Positions 52,523 to 62,035 of a stretch of DNA of 64,000 nt are shown here, in pieces. Position 1 is the first letter of the stretch. Every line of letters begins with the position of its first letter. A model generated the notes under the pieces. It did not search any database, was not told the origin of the DNA, and saw only the letters and a list, made by a program, of their open reading frames with translations. The translations under genes and the position numbers were made by a program. Origin of the DNA: an uncultured Desulfobacter sp. (lineage in GTDB: Bacteria; Desulfobacterota; Desulfobacteria; Desulfobacterales; Desulfobacteraceae); contig NZ_OY761443.1 of NCBI RefSeq assembly GCF_963664415.1, positions 124,001 to 188,000 on the forward strand, in the 5' to 3' direction.

Positions 52523-53247
52523 TGGTTCTCCCTTTGCTCCTGCCGTTCCTTATCAATTTTCTCAAGCACGGTTATCTGGTGTAAAAGATCCGCAATCCGT
52601 GCCTCCTGTTCCATGTTCTGCTTTTCTAAGGCTGTTGTTTTACGCCCGAGAGAATCAATTTCTTTTTGCATGCTAAGCCGTTCTTTCTTATAAATCTCCT
52701 CTTTGGCATACAGGCCATTAAGCTTTTCCAAAATACCCGACCGCTCGGATTCAAGCAAGACTATACCATGGGCCAGGGCCTTTTCCAGCATCCCGGGATG
52801 CATCATCGACCATTGATTGCAAACAATTTTTTGGTCGGAATCATTTAGGTACCGGCGTGTTGACGCCCTACAGGGCAGTTGTAAAGGTAAAATCAAAAAC
52901 TGCTCCACAGCAATTCTGAAGGCCGGGGCATTTTCTGCAAGAATCATATCAAGACACACATTTCCATAACGGCCGGCGGCCTGTGACTGGACATGATTTT
53001 CCCTTAAAACCAGCTCAGAAAAAATGTGACGGGCAAGGGTATAATCTTCATTCAAATATGCCTCCTGACCCTGTTTTACCATGGCATCCCGGCAAATGAC
53101 CGTGCAGGTAGGCAGTATACTGCACCCGTTAAAAAACACCGCTGTACACCCGATAAAAACCAGAACCCTGAAGCACACAAGGAAACGCGAAAACGTCCTT
53201 GCCACGAACAAATTCAAGCATAAATCAGATATCCATGAAAAACGCAT
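52519..53247 (-). CDS. QseG/YfhG-like coiled-coil lipoprotein
   Basis: A 242-residue protein. A hydrophobic leader near 20-40 ends in a lipobox-like VFFNGC, so it is likely lipid-anchored; a start later than 53247 is possible, as the leader is long. The middle has LNEDYTLARHIFSELVLREN (TPR-like), and residues about 170-240 form a Glu/Lys-rich coiled coil (EEIYKKERLSMQKEIDSL). Position between kinase and sigma-54 regulator matches QseG, which in enterobacteria modulates the QseE kinase. Sequence identity to QseG was not tested; the call rests on order and shape. Confidence 0.68.
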   Translation of the reverse strand: MRFSWISDLCLNLFVARTFSRFLVCFRVLVFIGCTAVFFNGCSILPTCTVICRDAMVKQGQEAYLNEDYTLARHIFSELVLRENHVQSQAAGRYGNVCLDMILAENAPAFRIAVEQFLILPLQLPCRASTRRYLNDSDQKIVCNQWSMMHPGMLEKALAHGIVLLESERSGILEKLNGLYAKEEIYKKERLSMQKEIDSLGRKTTALEKQNMEQEARIADLLHQITVLEKIDKERQEQRENQ

Positions 53248-53272
53248 ATAAAAAGCCCTTACAATTCATTTA

Positions 53273-54712
53273 TTAAAACACCGGCAACGTAAAGGAAAAC
53301 GTACACCCTTTATCAGGCCTGTTCTTCACAAAAATTTCTCCGCCATTGGCCTGAACGGTCCGTCGGGCAATATTTAAACCAAGCCCGACACCGTCCATGT
53401 GCTTGCGCACCTCCTTGGCCCGGTAGTACTTCTTGAAAATCAAATTTTTCTTATCATCGGGAATCCCGGGCCCTTCATCACTGATGGCACATGTCAAAAA
53501 ATGTTTTCCCGGCCCCCGGGTCAAACTGACATCCACCCGGCTGTTGTCCGGTGAAAATTTCAGCGCATTATCCAAAATATTTATGATAACCTGGGTTATC
53601 TCTTTCTCGTTACTTTTGACCATGGGCGCCTGGGCAAGGACCTTAAATTCCATGCGGATGCCCCGGGTCTTTGCCCCGGGTGTAACACTTAAAATGGCCG
53701 ATTGTACAAGCTGATTGGGATCAAACGGTGCAACCTGCCTTTTCTTGACCCCTGAAACCAGAATGGACGCATCAAGCAGATGATTCAAAAGGCTGGTGAT
53801 CCTGGCAATCTCATTGATGGCAATAGTTAAAAATTTTTTTTGTTTCTCATTTACCGGACCAAGAACCTCTTCGGTCATCATATTCACAGATTCACGGATG
53901 GAAGACAATGGACTTCTGATTTCATGGCTCAAGGTGGCAATAAAATCAGAACGAATCTCGTCATCAGCTTTAAGCTGACGGTTCATATCATTAAACGCCG
54001 CAGCCAGTTCCCCGAATTCATCTTTGGATGTAATTGCCATCTCATAGGTGTAATTATCATCAGAGACCCTTCTTAGCCCGGATTTTAATTTGTTCAAAGG
54101 GATAATGATGGATCTGGAAATAAACCAAATCCCCATCAGGCCTACCAGTATTGAAATAGCGAATCCGATCATGCAGTTTTTCATCACCTGGTGGCTTAAA
54201 CGGTTTATCAGGATCAACGCCTGCTCAATTCGGCCTTCATTATCCTTTCTTGCCATGGCTATGGCAGCCATCCACTGATCCATCACACTGGCATCAATCC
54301 AGGTAAAATCATCGCTCATGACCTGTTCCATGAATACACCCGACTCTATATGACTACCAAAGGTTCGGTCAATGTCGCCCCAGTATCCTGCAGGCATTCT
54401 CCGTCTTGTATCCAGTTCGATGATCTCAGCAAGCACGTTCTGGTAATTGCGCCGGGCTGTTCCAAAATAGTCAAAATATACATCTTTGTTCAACAGTTTC
54501 AATTTCTTGATATTCGCGTCCATATCAAGAAGATTATTCTTAAGATCGTTGGACAATACCGCAATCCGATTGCTGATGCTGACAATCCGGCCTGAAGTAT
54601 TGGACATTTCCCTGACCTTTATAAACAAGCCATATACTATTCCATAAAATATAAAAATGAAAAAAAAGAGAAATATAAAAAGTTTTTTTGAGATACCTGG
54701 TGTCATGGACAT
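53273..54712 (-). CDS. Membrane sensor histidine kinase, GlrK/QseE-like
   Basis: A 479-residue kinase: membrane helix 1 (about 9-30), a periplasmic four-helix-bundle-like part of some 150 residues, helix 2 (about 179-201), HAMP domain (about 202-255), HisKA with FIATLSHEIRSPLSSI (His near 269), HATPase with NILDNALKFSPDN, ISDEGPGIPDDKKN and GVGLGLNIARRT. The ATG at 54712 has GGTAAGA upstream. Preceded by a sigma-54-type promoter, and 25 bases before the lipoprotein gene. It should phosphorylate the downstream GlrR-like regulator; its signal is unknown. Confidence 0.92.
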   Translation of the reverse strand: MSMTPGISKKLFIFLFFFIFIFYGIVYGLFIKVREMSNTSGRIVSISNRIAVLSNDLKNNLLDMDANIKKLKLLNKDVYFDYFGTARRNYQNVLAEIIELDTRRRMPAGYWGDIDRTFGSHIESGVFMEQVMSDDFTWIDASVMDQWMAAIAMARKDNEGRIEQALILINRLSHQVMKNCMIGFAISILVGLMGIWFISRSIIIPLNKLKSGLRRVSDDNYTYEMAITSKDEFGELAAAFNDMNRQLKADDEIRSDFIATLSHEIRSPLSSIRESVNMMTEEVLGPVNEKQKKFLTIAINEIARITSLLNHLLDASILVSGVKKRQVAPFDPNQLVQSAILSVTPGAKTRGIRMEFKVLAQAPMVKSNEKEITQVIINILDNALKFSPDNSRVDVSLTRGPGKHFLTCAISDEGPGIPDDKKNLIFKKYYRAKEVRKHMDGVGLGLNIARRTVQANGGEIFVKNRPDKGCTFSFTLPVF

Positions 54713-54803
54713 ATTCTTACCGTCTGCATAGATGAAAACCTTTTTAACATGCCGGAACAGTCAAGTCAAATCCCGGCTGGATCAAGCACGTTTAGACACC
54801 CTA

Positions 54804-54819
54804 AGCAAAACCGGTACCA
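54804..54819 (-). promoter_or_regulatory. Sigma-54-type promoter of the QseEGF-like locus
   Basis: On the minus strand TGGTACCGGTTTTGCT matches TGGCACG-N4-TTGCW with one change in the conserved part and exact GG-N10-GC spacing, 92 bases before the kinase start. The locus encodes a sigma-54 activator, so the regulator may drive its own operon. Confidence 0.65.
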
Positions 54820-54918
54820 AAAGCAATCAATACCTTTCCCCGTATTGAATTTATATGATGAATATCTTATCTTTAGGAAGTTAGGGACTTAGGAACAATA
54901 TCAAAATAGGAGAATTTA

Positions 54919-56064
54919 ATGGGTGCCGATGTATTTTTCATGGACATGACCGCCACATCAAGGGAAAACCTGCCCGCCAAGTTGGCTCGTTTGGTCACCA
55001 CGGCCGGACTTGACTACGTCCTGGAAAAAAACGATCTGACTGCCGTCAAGGTGCATTTTGGTGAACAGGGAAATACGGCGTATATCCGGCCTGTTCTTAT
55101 CCGAAAAATTATCAGGGAAATCAGAAAAGCCAACGCCACACCTTTTTTGACCGATGCCAATACCCTATACGTGGGTACCCGGTCTGACGCAGTGTCCCAT
55201 ATCAAGACCGCGGTGGAAAACGGATTTTCCTATTCGTCCATGGATGCAGCCCCTTTGATCATTGCCGACGGCCTGTTCGGAAAAAGCGAGACAGCCGTAC
55301 AGGTCAATCTCAAACACAACAGGGAAGTGTTTATCGGGTCGGAAATTATCAATGCCAACGCGTTAGTGGCACTGGCCCATTTCAAGGGACATGAGCTGTC
55401 CGGATTCGGCGGCACCCTTAAAAATCTGGGGATGGGATGTGCATCCCGCCGGGGAAAACTGGATCAGCATTCCAATGTAAGTCCTAAAATCAAACGTAAA
55501 AGCTGTATTGGTTGCGGTCTGTGTGCCCAACACTGCCCGGGGCAAGCCATAACCATTGAAAATAAAAAAGCTTATATGAACAAAGATGCCTGTATCGGGT
55601 GTGCCGAATGCATTGTGCGCTGCCCCACACAGTCCATCAACATCAATTGGAACCAGGATGTCCCTGTCTTTTTAGAAAAAATGATGGAATATACTGCCGG
55701 GGTGCTCAAAGACAAGACCGGTAAATGCCTGTTTGTCAACTTTATCACCAATATCTCCCCCAAATGTGACTGTCTGCCCTATGCCGAATCCCCCATCTGC
55801 AACGATATCGGCGTGGTGGCATCCTGTGATCCCGTAGCCATTGACCAAGCCAGCGCAGACCTTGTCAACCAGGCCCAGGGTCTGGCATCTTCGGTATTGA
55901 CAACCCACCTGGCCCCTGGAGAGGACAAGTTCAAAGGACTTTATCCAAACGTGGACTGGCAACACCAGCTTGCGTATGCCCAGGACATTGGTCTTGGAAC
56001 AAGACAATACAACCTGATCAAGCTAGATACCCTGGCATATAAAAATCCAGGGCCACACGGTTAA
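54919..56064 (+). CDS. DUF362 protein with two [4Fe-4S] motifs
   Basis: A 381-residue protein of the DUF362 family with a ferredoxin insertion. Seen: TAVKVHFGEQGNTAYIRP near 41, DANTLYVGTRSDAVSH near 78, LVALAHFKGHELSGFGGTLK near 149, then CIGCGLCAQHCPGQ near 195 and CIGCAECIVRCPTQ near 224, and GVVASCDPVAIDQASADL near 295. Such proteins are common in anaerobes; the electron partner is unknown. AGGAGA precedes the ATG. The stop is two bases before the J-domain gene. Confidence 0.88.
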   Translation: MGADVFFMDMTATSRENLPAKLARLVTTAGLDYVLEKNDLTAVKVHFGEQGNTAYIRPVLIRKIIREIRKANATPFLTDANTLYVGTRSDAVSHIKTAVENGFSYSSMDAAPLIIADGLFGKSETAVQVNLKHNREVFIGSEIINANALVALAHFKGHELSGFGGTLKNLGMGCASRRGKLDQHSNVSPKIKRKSCIGCGLCAQHCPGQAITIENKKAYMNKDACIGCAECIVRCPTQSININWNQDVPVFLEKMMEYTAGVLKDKTGKCLFVNFITNISPKCDCLPYAESPICNDIGVVASCDPVAIDQASADLVNQAQGLASSVLTTHLAPGEDKFKGLYPNVDWQHQLAYAQDIGLGTRQYNLIKLDTLAYKNPGPHG

Positions 56065-56066
56065 TT

Positions 56067-57062
56067 ATGTATCTGGCAAAAATAAAAAAAAACAGACAAA
56101 CCACCTATATTCTGCGGGAATCGGTCAAACAGGGTGAACAGATGGTAGCCCGGGACATTTTCGATCTGGGACCCTGCCCCGGGGCCTGGATTGATTATCC
56201 CGGCGGCAATGCCTGGTATTTAAATCCGGATCTGGAATCAAGGATTTCAACGCTGGCCGAGACCTTTGACAGTGACCAGTTTGAAGATCTGTTCTGGCCT
56301 TTTATCCGGCCCGCCATCCGCAGAGCCACCCAGACCTTCAGGCAGCGGACCTTTAAACAATATGAACCCATGACCCGGGCTCAAAAAGAGACCATTGCAA
56401 GACAGGTCCATGCCTTTGACAAACGCCGGGCCCACTTTCTTAAATTCGGCAATATGGACCAGGGGCCCATGGTAAATATGCCGACAGTCCTTTTCAGGCA
56501 GCTGCACAACAAATCCCGGGATGAAATCGAACAGCAATTTATGGACCAGGAACGGGTTTTACGGAAAAAAGATCTTAAATCGTATGTATATACAGTGCTT
56601 GATCTCCATCGTTTTTTCAAAGGATTCATGGCCAAGCAGATGCCCCATGCCCTGGACCAGGATAAGGTAGAGGCATTTTTTATTCAGGAATTATGCCTGT
56701 TGAACAAAGAGCTTTTCGGACTGAACACCCGGTTGCATGAATATCTGATCCGGTATGCCATTATGTTTTTTGATCACACTTACGGGGATTCGGTACTGTT
56801 GGATGATATGGTCAAAGATTTCCAGTTCCGTCAAAGAAGCCGCTGGTTTAAGCCGCCGGGGCCTACCCCGCAGCTTGCTTTATCCCGGGCCTTCAAAATA
56901 TTTAATCTCACATCCAAGGCACTGGAGTCCATGGATAAAAAAGACCTCACCCGGGAATTTCGGCGTCTGGCAAGACAACATCATCCGGACAGGGGAGGCA
57001 GCCACGACAGGTTTGTGGAGCTGAACAACGCCTACCAGATACTACTGGAAAAAGTATCATAA
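56067..57062 (+). CDS. Protein with C-terminal J domain (DnaJ-like)
   Basis: A 331-residue protein. The last 45 residues are a J domain: DKKDLTREFRRLARQHHPDR has the HPD motif, then DRFVELNNAYQILLEK. The first 280 residues are not recognised; they start MYLAKIKKNRQTTYILRESV, similar in shape to the N terminus of some transposase-like or repetitive-protein families, followed by long basic helices. A C-terminal J domain suggests delivery of a specific client to DnaK. Two bases after the DUF362 gene, so likely co-transcribed. No glycine-rich linker or zinc part of true DnaJ. Confidence 0.82.
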   Translation: MYLAKIKKNRQTTYILRESVKQGEQMVARDIFDLGPCPGAWIDYPGGNAWYLNPDLESRISTLAETFDSDQFEDLFWPFIRPAIRRATQTFRQRTFKQYEPMTRAQKETIARQVHAFDKRRAHFLKFGNMDQGPMVNMPTVLFRQLHNKSRDEIEQQFMDQERVLRKKDLKSYVYTVLDLHRFFKGFMAKQMPHALDQDKVEAFFIQELCLLNKELFGLNTRLHEYLIRYAIMFFDHTYGDSVLLDDMVKDFQFRQRSRWFKPPGPTPQLALSRAFKIFNLTSKALESMDKKDLTREFRRLARQHHPDRGGSHDRFVELNNAYQILLEKVS

Positions 57063-57184
57063 CAATGAATATCCCGGAATTGATTGACAAGAAAGGAGAG
57101 TTGACGTTAAATATGAAGTAATTATTGCGACAGATTATTGATATTTCATACCTAATTTCCATCATCTAATCAAAGAGGATTCGG

Positions 57185-59206
57185 GTGTTATACACTTTTC
57201 TGAAAAAAGTAATGCTGCCGCGTTTGCTGCTGCCGGGCCTGTTCCTCATTTTTCCTACCTGGTGCCCGGCCGCCCAAACCCAAGATCTAACCACATTTTC
57301 CATTGAAGAACTCATGGATATCAAAGTAACTTCTGTGAGCAAAAAAAGCCAACGGCTGTCTGACAGCGCAGCCGCCATTTTCGTTATCACCCGGGAAGAT
57401 ATCAAACGCTCCGGGGCCACCAGTATTCCCGATGCCCTGCGCATGGCCCCGGGCGTGAATGTGGCACGAATTGATGCCAACAAATGGGCCATAAACTGCA
57501 GAGGATTTAACAGCCGGTTCTCCCCAAGCCTTCAGGTCCTTGTCGACGGACGAAGTGTATATACCCCCAGTTTTTCAGGCGTTTACTGGGAAGTAACAGA
57601 TGTGCTGCTTGAGGATGTGGACCGAATTGAGGTGATCCGTGGCCCCGGGGCCACCATCTGGGGTTCCAATGCAGTGAATGGGGTGATCAATATTATCACC
57701 AGACAGGCAAATGAGACCCAGGGCGGTTTTGTGCAAGCTTCTGCCGGATCTGTAGAAAAAAACATGGTGGCCGCAAGATATGGCGGAACAATGGGTGAAG
57801 ATAAATTTTGGCGAATTTACGCCAAGCACCACACTATAGAAGATTTTCAACGTCTTTCCGGAGAAGATGCAGGGGACGACTGGCAGATCAATCAGGCCGG
57901 TTTTCGCATGGATGCCCAAATTTCCTCAGCCGACGATTTCACAGTCCAGGGGGATATCTACGACGGTCATATCCACCAGGATCTCTATCTTTACAGTCAG
58001 GTATCACCATACATGGATGAATTTCACGTAAAAACAGATATATCCGGAGGTAATATCATGGGCCGGTGGACAAAGGTCATTTCCGGGACATCGGACATTA
58101 CTGTGAAGACATCTTACGATGCCATGCATCGTTCCGAGGATATCCTCAACGAGGACCGGCACAATGTTGATGTGGAATTCCAGCACCGCTTCGGACTGGG
58201 TTTGGTAAACGACATTATCTGGGGGCTTCGGCTGCGCCATACCCATGATGATTATTCAGGCTCAAAAGTTGCCGTTATGGATCCGGTCAGCACAAGTGAC
58301 CTTCTCTACTCGGCATTTATCCAGGATGAAATATCAATATTTGAGGATAAAATTAAACTCACCATTGGCTCAAAATTTGAGCACAACGATTATACCGGCC
58401 TTGAAATCCAGCCCTCCACAAGACTGTTGTGGACACCGGATGAACACCACAGGATGTGGGCTGCCGTTTCCAGAGCCACCCGTATTCCCTCACGGGTTGA
58501 AGCCCATGGCGTCGTCTACCTCACCGGGACAGATAATGCCGGTACGCCAGTGTATACCAGATTTGTGAATAATGAGGATCAAACGGCAGAAACCCTGTGG
58601 GCCTGGGAAGCCGGATACCGCTTTATCCCGCAACAGAACCTCTCCGTTGATCTGGCACTGTTTTTCAATGACTATCGAAATCTTAGAATTTATTCACTTC
58701 AGGCCCCCCCCTATCTTGATACTGAAAACCACGTACTTGTTCAAGATCTTGTGCTAAGCAACATGTCCAATGCCCGGTCCTGGGGGGCAGAAATTGCCGT
58801 GGATCTGGCCACAGGCCGAAAAATCAAATGGACGCTGGCCTATTCACTGATATTCCATGATTATGACAATGACGAGGATTTTGAACTTGACTTTGGATTT
58901 ACAAAACACCAGGTCTCCTTGCGGGGCAGGTTTGATTTGACAAAAAACCTGACCCTGGACGCCTGGTTGAGATATGTGGGAAAAACAAACGCAAATTACA
59001 TATTTTCCGATACTGCCACCTATGAAATTGACGATTACCTAACCTTGGACCTGCGCATTGGATGGCAGATCCGGCCGGGCCTTGATTTTTTCTTGACCGG
59101 TCAGAATCTTCTCCAGGACAGCCACCTCGAATTTGTCCAGGATGCATTCAGTTATCCTGTGGAAGTTCCCCGCAGCGCCTATGCCGGCTTAACCTATAAA
59201 TTTTAA
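57185..59206 (+). CDS. TonB-dependent outer-membrane receptor
   Basis: A 673-residue receptor. Signal peptide (about 1-30, ending WCPAAQ), then the typical periplasmic lead TFSIEELMDIKVTSVSKK, plug domain with VITREDIKRSGATSIPDALR, LVDGRSVYTPSFSGVYW, VIRGPGATIWGSNAVNGVIN near 150, and a 22-strand barrel ending AYAGLTYKF with a terminal aromatic. The start is GTG at 57185 after AAAGAGG. The ligand is not readable; the linked YfiR protein and hybrid kinase suggest a signalling role. Relatives of this plug form are common in anaerobes. Confidence 0.92.
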   Translation: MLYTFLKKVMLPRLLLPGLFLIFPTWCPAAQTQDLTTFSIEELMDIKVTSVSKKSQRLSDSAAAIFVITREDIKRSGATSIPDALRMAPGVNVARIDANKWAINCRGFNSRFSPSLQVLVDGRSVYTPSFSGVYWEVTDVLLEDVDRIEVIRGPGATIWGSNAVNGVINIITRQANETQGGFVQASAGSVEKNMVAARYGGTMGEDKFWRIYAKHHTIEDFQRLSGEDAGDDWQINQAGFRMDAQISSADDFTVQGDIYDGHIHQDLYLYSQVSPYMDEFHVKTDISGGNIMGRWTKVISGTSDITVKTSYDAMHRSEDILNEDRHNVDVEFQHRFGLGLVNDIIWGLRLRHTHDDYSGSKVAVMDPVSTSDLLYSAFIQDEISIFEDKIKLTIGSKFEHNDYTGLEIQPSTRLLWTPDEHHRMWAAVSRATRIPSRVEAHGVVYLTGTDNAGTPVYTRFVNNEDQTAETLWAWEAGYRFIPQQNLSVDLALFFNDYRNLRIYSLQAPPYLDTENHVLVQDLVLSNMSNARSWGAEIAVDLATGRKIKWTLAYSLIFHDYDNDEDFELDFGFTKHQVSLRGRFDLTKNLTLDAWLRYVGKTNANYIFSDTATYEIDDYLTLDLRIGWQIRPGLDFFLTGQNLLQDSHLEFVQDAFSYPVEVPRSAYAGLTYKF

Positions 59207-59339
59207 AATACAATGAATTATCCATGACCAATAACAACCATGGGCTAACCTGATCTATCTCCACCTAAGGTTAACCCAAACAAAAGTTTAATAACTCGAA
59301 CAGGGCACACAAACTTTCCCATAATAGAAAATTAGACAG

Positions 59340-59921
59340 ATGCAACCTTTAAAAGTTAAAATACGAAAGCTATTCATGTCAGCTTGCACCTGTCAATTCA
59401 TGCTGTCTTTTATTGTTTTAGGCACAGTTCAGTCACAAAACCTTGAAGAATACAGGCTTAAAGCGGCCTTTGTTTATAATTTCACCAAACTCATTGAATG
59501 GCCGCAAACGGCATTTGACAATGAAAGAGATACTTTTACAATAGCCGTATTAGGGGATGAACGTCTCAGACAAGGCTTTGAGACTATTGACGGCAAAATC
59601 AGTACCGGACGCACCATATCGATCCGTTATCCGGACCCCAAAGCCGAAGATTATGAAAAAACACTGGCTGAAAGTCAGATCGTATTCATCAGCCGATATA
59701 CACGCCTGGAGCAGGTCCTGCAAATTCTGAGCTATATTGAAAACAAACCGATTCTCACAATCGGTGAAGTCAAAAATTTCAGCCGGGCCGGGGGCGTCAT
59801 TCAATTTTTCACAAGAGATAATCATCTTCATTTTGAAGTCAATATCAAAAAAGCTGAGGCCCATCAGCTCAAATTCAGTTCCAGACTGCTTAAACTGGCT
59901 GTCATCTTAAATGAAAAATAA
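59340..59921 (+). CDS. YfiR/DUF4154-family periplasmic protein
   Basis: A 193-residue protein with a signal peptide (about 10-37, hydrophobic core FMLSFIVLGTV). The mature part starts NLEEYRLKAAFVYNFTKLIE, the family hallmark, followed by IAVLGDERLRQGFETIDGK, QIVFISRYTRLEQVLQILSY, and ILTIGEVKNFSRAGGVIQFF. In Pseudomonas YfiR holds the diguanylate cyclase YfiN inactive; related proteins act in front of membrane kinases. The stop and the start of the hybrid kinase share a base, so they are co-translated. Confidence 0.88.
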   Translation: MQPLKVKIRKLFMSACTCQFMLSFIVLGTVQSQNLEEYRLKAAFVYNFTKLIEWPQTAFDNERDTFTIAVLGDERLRQGFETIDGKISTGRTISIRYPDPKAEDYEKTLAESQIVFISRYTRLEQVLQILSYIENKPILTIGEVKNFSRAGGVIQFFTRDNHLHFEVNIKKAEAHQLKFSSRLLKLAVILNEK

Positions 59922-62035
59922 TGAAACCCAAAAAAAAATCAAAATATAGCATCGTTTCCATCAGAACAAAACTGATCCTGACCCTTGGATTTACCGCGTT
60001 GCTGGCACTTTTTATGATGGCAGCTTCCATGGCGGCCTATGAAACCTATAATGCCCGAAACAATCTGGTTGATGAACTTGTATCCATGGCGAACCTCATT
60101 GCGTTGAACTCTTCGGTGGCCATGATGTTTAATGACCGGAATGCGGCATTGGAGGATCTAAGTGCACTGTCTGCAAAACAGGGCATTATCGGCGCCATTC
60201 TTTACGACACCCACGGCGCAATTTACGCAGATTTCTCAAGGGATGCCGTTTCCATTAATACGCTGGCCCATGAAGTCAAACAGATATGTAAACCAGGCAT
60301 GTCCCCTGTTGAAATGATTACTTCCCAAAAAATGCTCAGCGGTGTTACAAACGGACACACCCACGTCATTCTGCCGGTCACGTTTAAAAATAATTTTTTA
60401 GGTGCCATCCATTTGATTGATGACATGCAGCAACAAAAAAAAAGGTTGGCTGCCTATTATCTTATTGTAGCGGGCATTGGTATCACCTCCTTGGCAGTGG
60501 TCCTGGTTCTGTCTTCCAAACTCCAGTCCATTTTCACCCGGCCTTTATTTGATGTCATTGATTCCATGCGGCAGGTGACCCGGAAAAAAGATTATCAAGT
60601 CAGAGTAAAAAAATACAGTGACGACGAGTTCGGGGTGCTTGTGGAACAGTTTAACCAGATGATTAAAGAGATCCAGGCCAGGGACGACAGGCTCAATATA
60701 TACAGTTCCAGCCTTGAATCCAGGGTCAAACAACGCACCCGAGATCTGAGCAAGGCCAAAGAAGAACTTGAATCCACGGTTATTCATCTGGAAAAGGCCC
60801 AAAAAAAAGCAGAAGAAGCCAGCCAGGTAAAATCCCAGTTCCTTGCCAATATGAGCCATGAAATCAGAACGCCCATGAACGGTATTATCGGCATGACCGA
60901 AATCCTGCTTTCGTCCAAACTTTCCGAAGAACAAGAAACATTTGCAGTCAATATTCTTAAATCAGCCCGGACCCTGCTTGCAATCATCAGTGATATTTTA
61001 GATTTTTCCAAAATTGAAGCGGGCAAACTTGAAGTTGAATCCATTGCATTTGATCTGGGCAGTCTGCTTACGGACATTAAAACACTTCTGATGTTCGCAG
61101 CCAAAGATAAAGACCTGACTTTAACTGTTGAAATCGAAAAAGAGACACGCCTTTTCCTGATGGGAGACCCTACAAGAATCAGACAAGTGCTGATTAATCT
61201 TGTTGGCAATGCCATCAAATTTACAGAAAAAGGCGGAGTAGCGATCATGGTGTCCACGTCCATGAACAAGAATGGTGAATTGCACAACGTTGACGACCGA
61301 AACCATTGGACTGACCTGACTGTTTCCATCAAAGATACCGGTATCGGTATCCCTGCTGAGAAACAAAAAAATATATTTACGCCCTTTTCCCAGGCCGACG
61401 CCTCTTTTACCCGCAAATACGGCGGCACCGGACTTGGCCTTGCCATTTCATCGGATCTGGTGTCACTTATGGGCGGCACCATCAATTGTACCAGTATACC
61501 GGGCAAAGGAAGTACATTCTCCTTTGTTCTTCCTTTGAAAAAGGCCGAGCAAACAACTAAGGATATGCCGGTCCCCAGCCATGCAGACCTGCCGGACAAC
61601 ACAGAAAAGATAAATCTTCATGTGCTGGTGGCCGAAGACAATATCACCAACCAGGATGTTTTTTCAAAGATGCTCAAGACATTTGGATGCACTGTGGATA
61701 TTGCAGCCACAGGCGTTGATGCCAGGGATAAATTCATTGCGTTAAAACCGGACATCATACTCATGGACTGCCAGATGCCGAAAATGGACGGCTACCAGGC
61801 CACTCGAGAAATCAGAAAACATGAGGCAACCCTTGGCATCCATACCCCGATCATCGCCATCACGGCCCATGCCATGGCAGACGACCGGAAAAATTGCCGG
61901 GATGCAGGCATGGACGATTTTTTGACCAAGCCTTTCATGATGGGAGGTCTTTTGGAAATAATAAAGAAATGGAAACCGCATACAAACCGGGCCGAGGCCG
62001 ATTCTGCAAATATCTCCGACAACGAGACCCGTTAG
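59921..62035 (+). CDS. Membrane hybrid histidine kinase linked to YfiR and a TonB receptor
   Basis: A 704-residue kinase: membrane helix 1 (about 14-37), periplasmic CHASE8-like part of about 120 residues (ISLNSSVAMMFNDRNAA pattern), helix 2 (about 179-199), HAMP (about 200-250), coiled coil, HisKA with NMSHEIRTPMNGIIGM (His near 312), HATPase (NLVGNAIKFTEKG, GIGIPAEKQKNIFTPFSQAD, YGGTGLGLAISSDL) and a C-terminal receiver (LVAEDNITNQDV, Asp in ILMDCQMPKMDG, Lys in FLTKPFMMGG). There is no separate output; a phosphotransfer partner must lie elsewhere. The YfiR protein probably adjusts it in the periplasm. Confidence 0.93.
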   Translation: MKPKKKSKYSIVSIRTKLILTLGFTALLALFMMAASMAAYETYNARNNLVDELVSMANLIALNSSVAMMFNDRNAALEDLSALSAKQGIIGAILYDTHGAIYADFSRDAVSINTLAHEVKQICKPGMSPVEMITSQKMLSGVTNGHTHVILPVTFKNNFLGAIHLIDDMQQQKKRLAAYYLIVAGIGITSLAVVLVLSSKLQSIFTRPLFDVIDSMRQVTRKKDYQVRVKKYSDDEFGVLVEQFNQMIKEIQARDDRLNIYSSSLESRVKQRTRDLSKAKEELESTVIHLEKAQKKAEEASQVKSQFLANMSHEIRTPMNGIIGMTEILLSSKLSEEQETFAVNILKSARTLLAIISDILDFSKIEAGKLEVESIAFDLGSLLTDIKTLLMFAAKDKDLTLTVEIEKETRLFLMGDPTRIRQVLINLVGNAIKFTEKGGVAIMVSTSMNKNGELHNVDDRNHWTDLTVSIKDTGIGIPAEKQKNIFTPFSQADASFTRKYGGTGLGLAISSDLVSLMGGTINCTSIPGKGSTFSFVLPLKKAEQTTKDMPVPSHADLPDNTEKINLHVLVAEDNITNQDVFSKMLKTFGCTVDIAATGVDARDKFIALKPDIILMDCQMPKMDGYQATREIRKHEATLGIHTPIIAITAHAMADDRKNCRDAGMDDFLTKPFMMGGLLEIIKKWKPHTNRAEADSANISDNETR

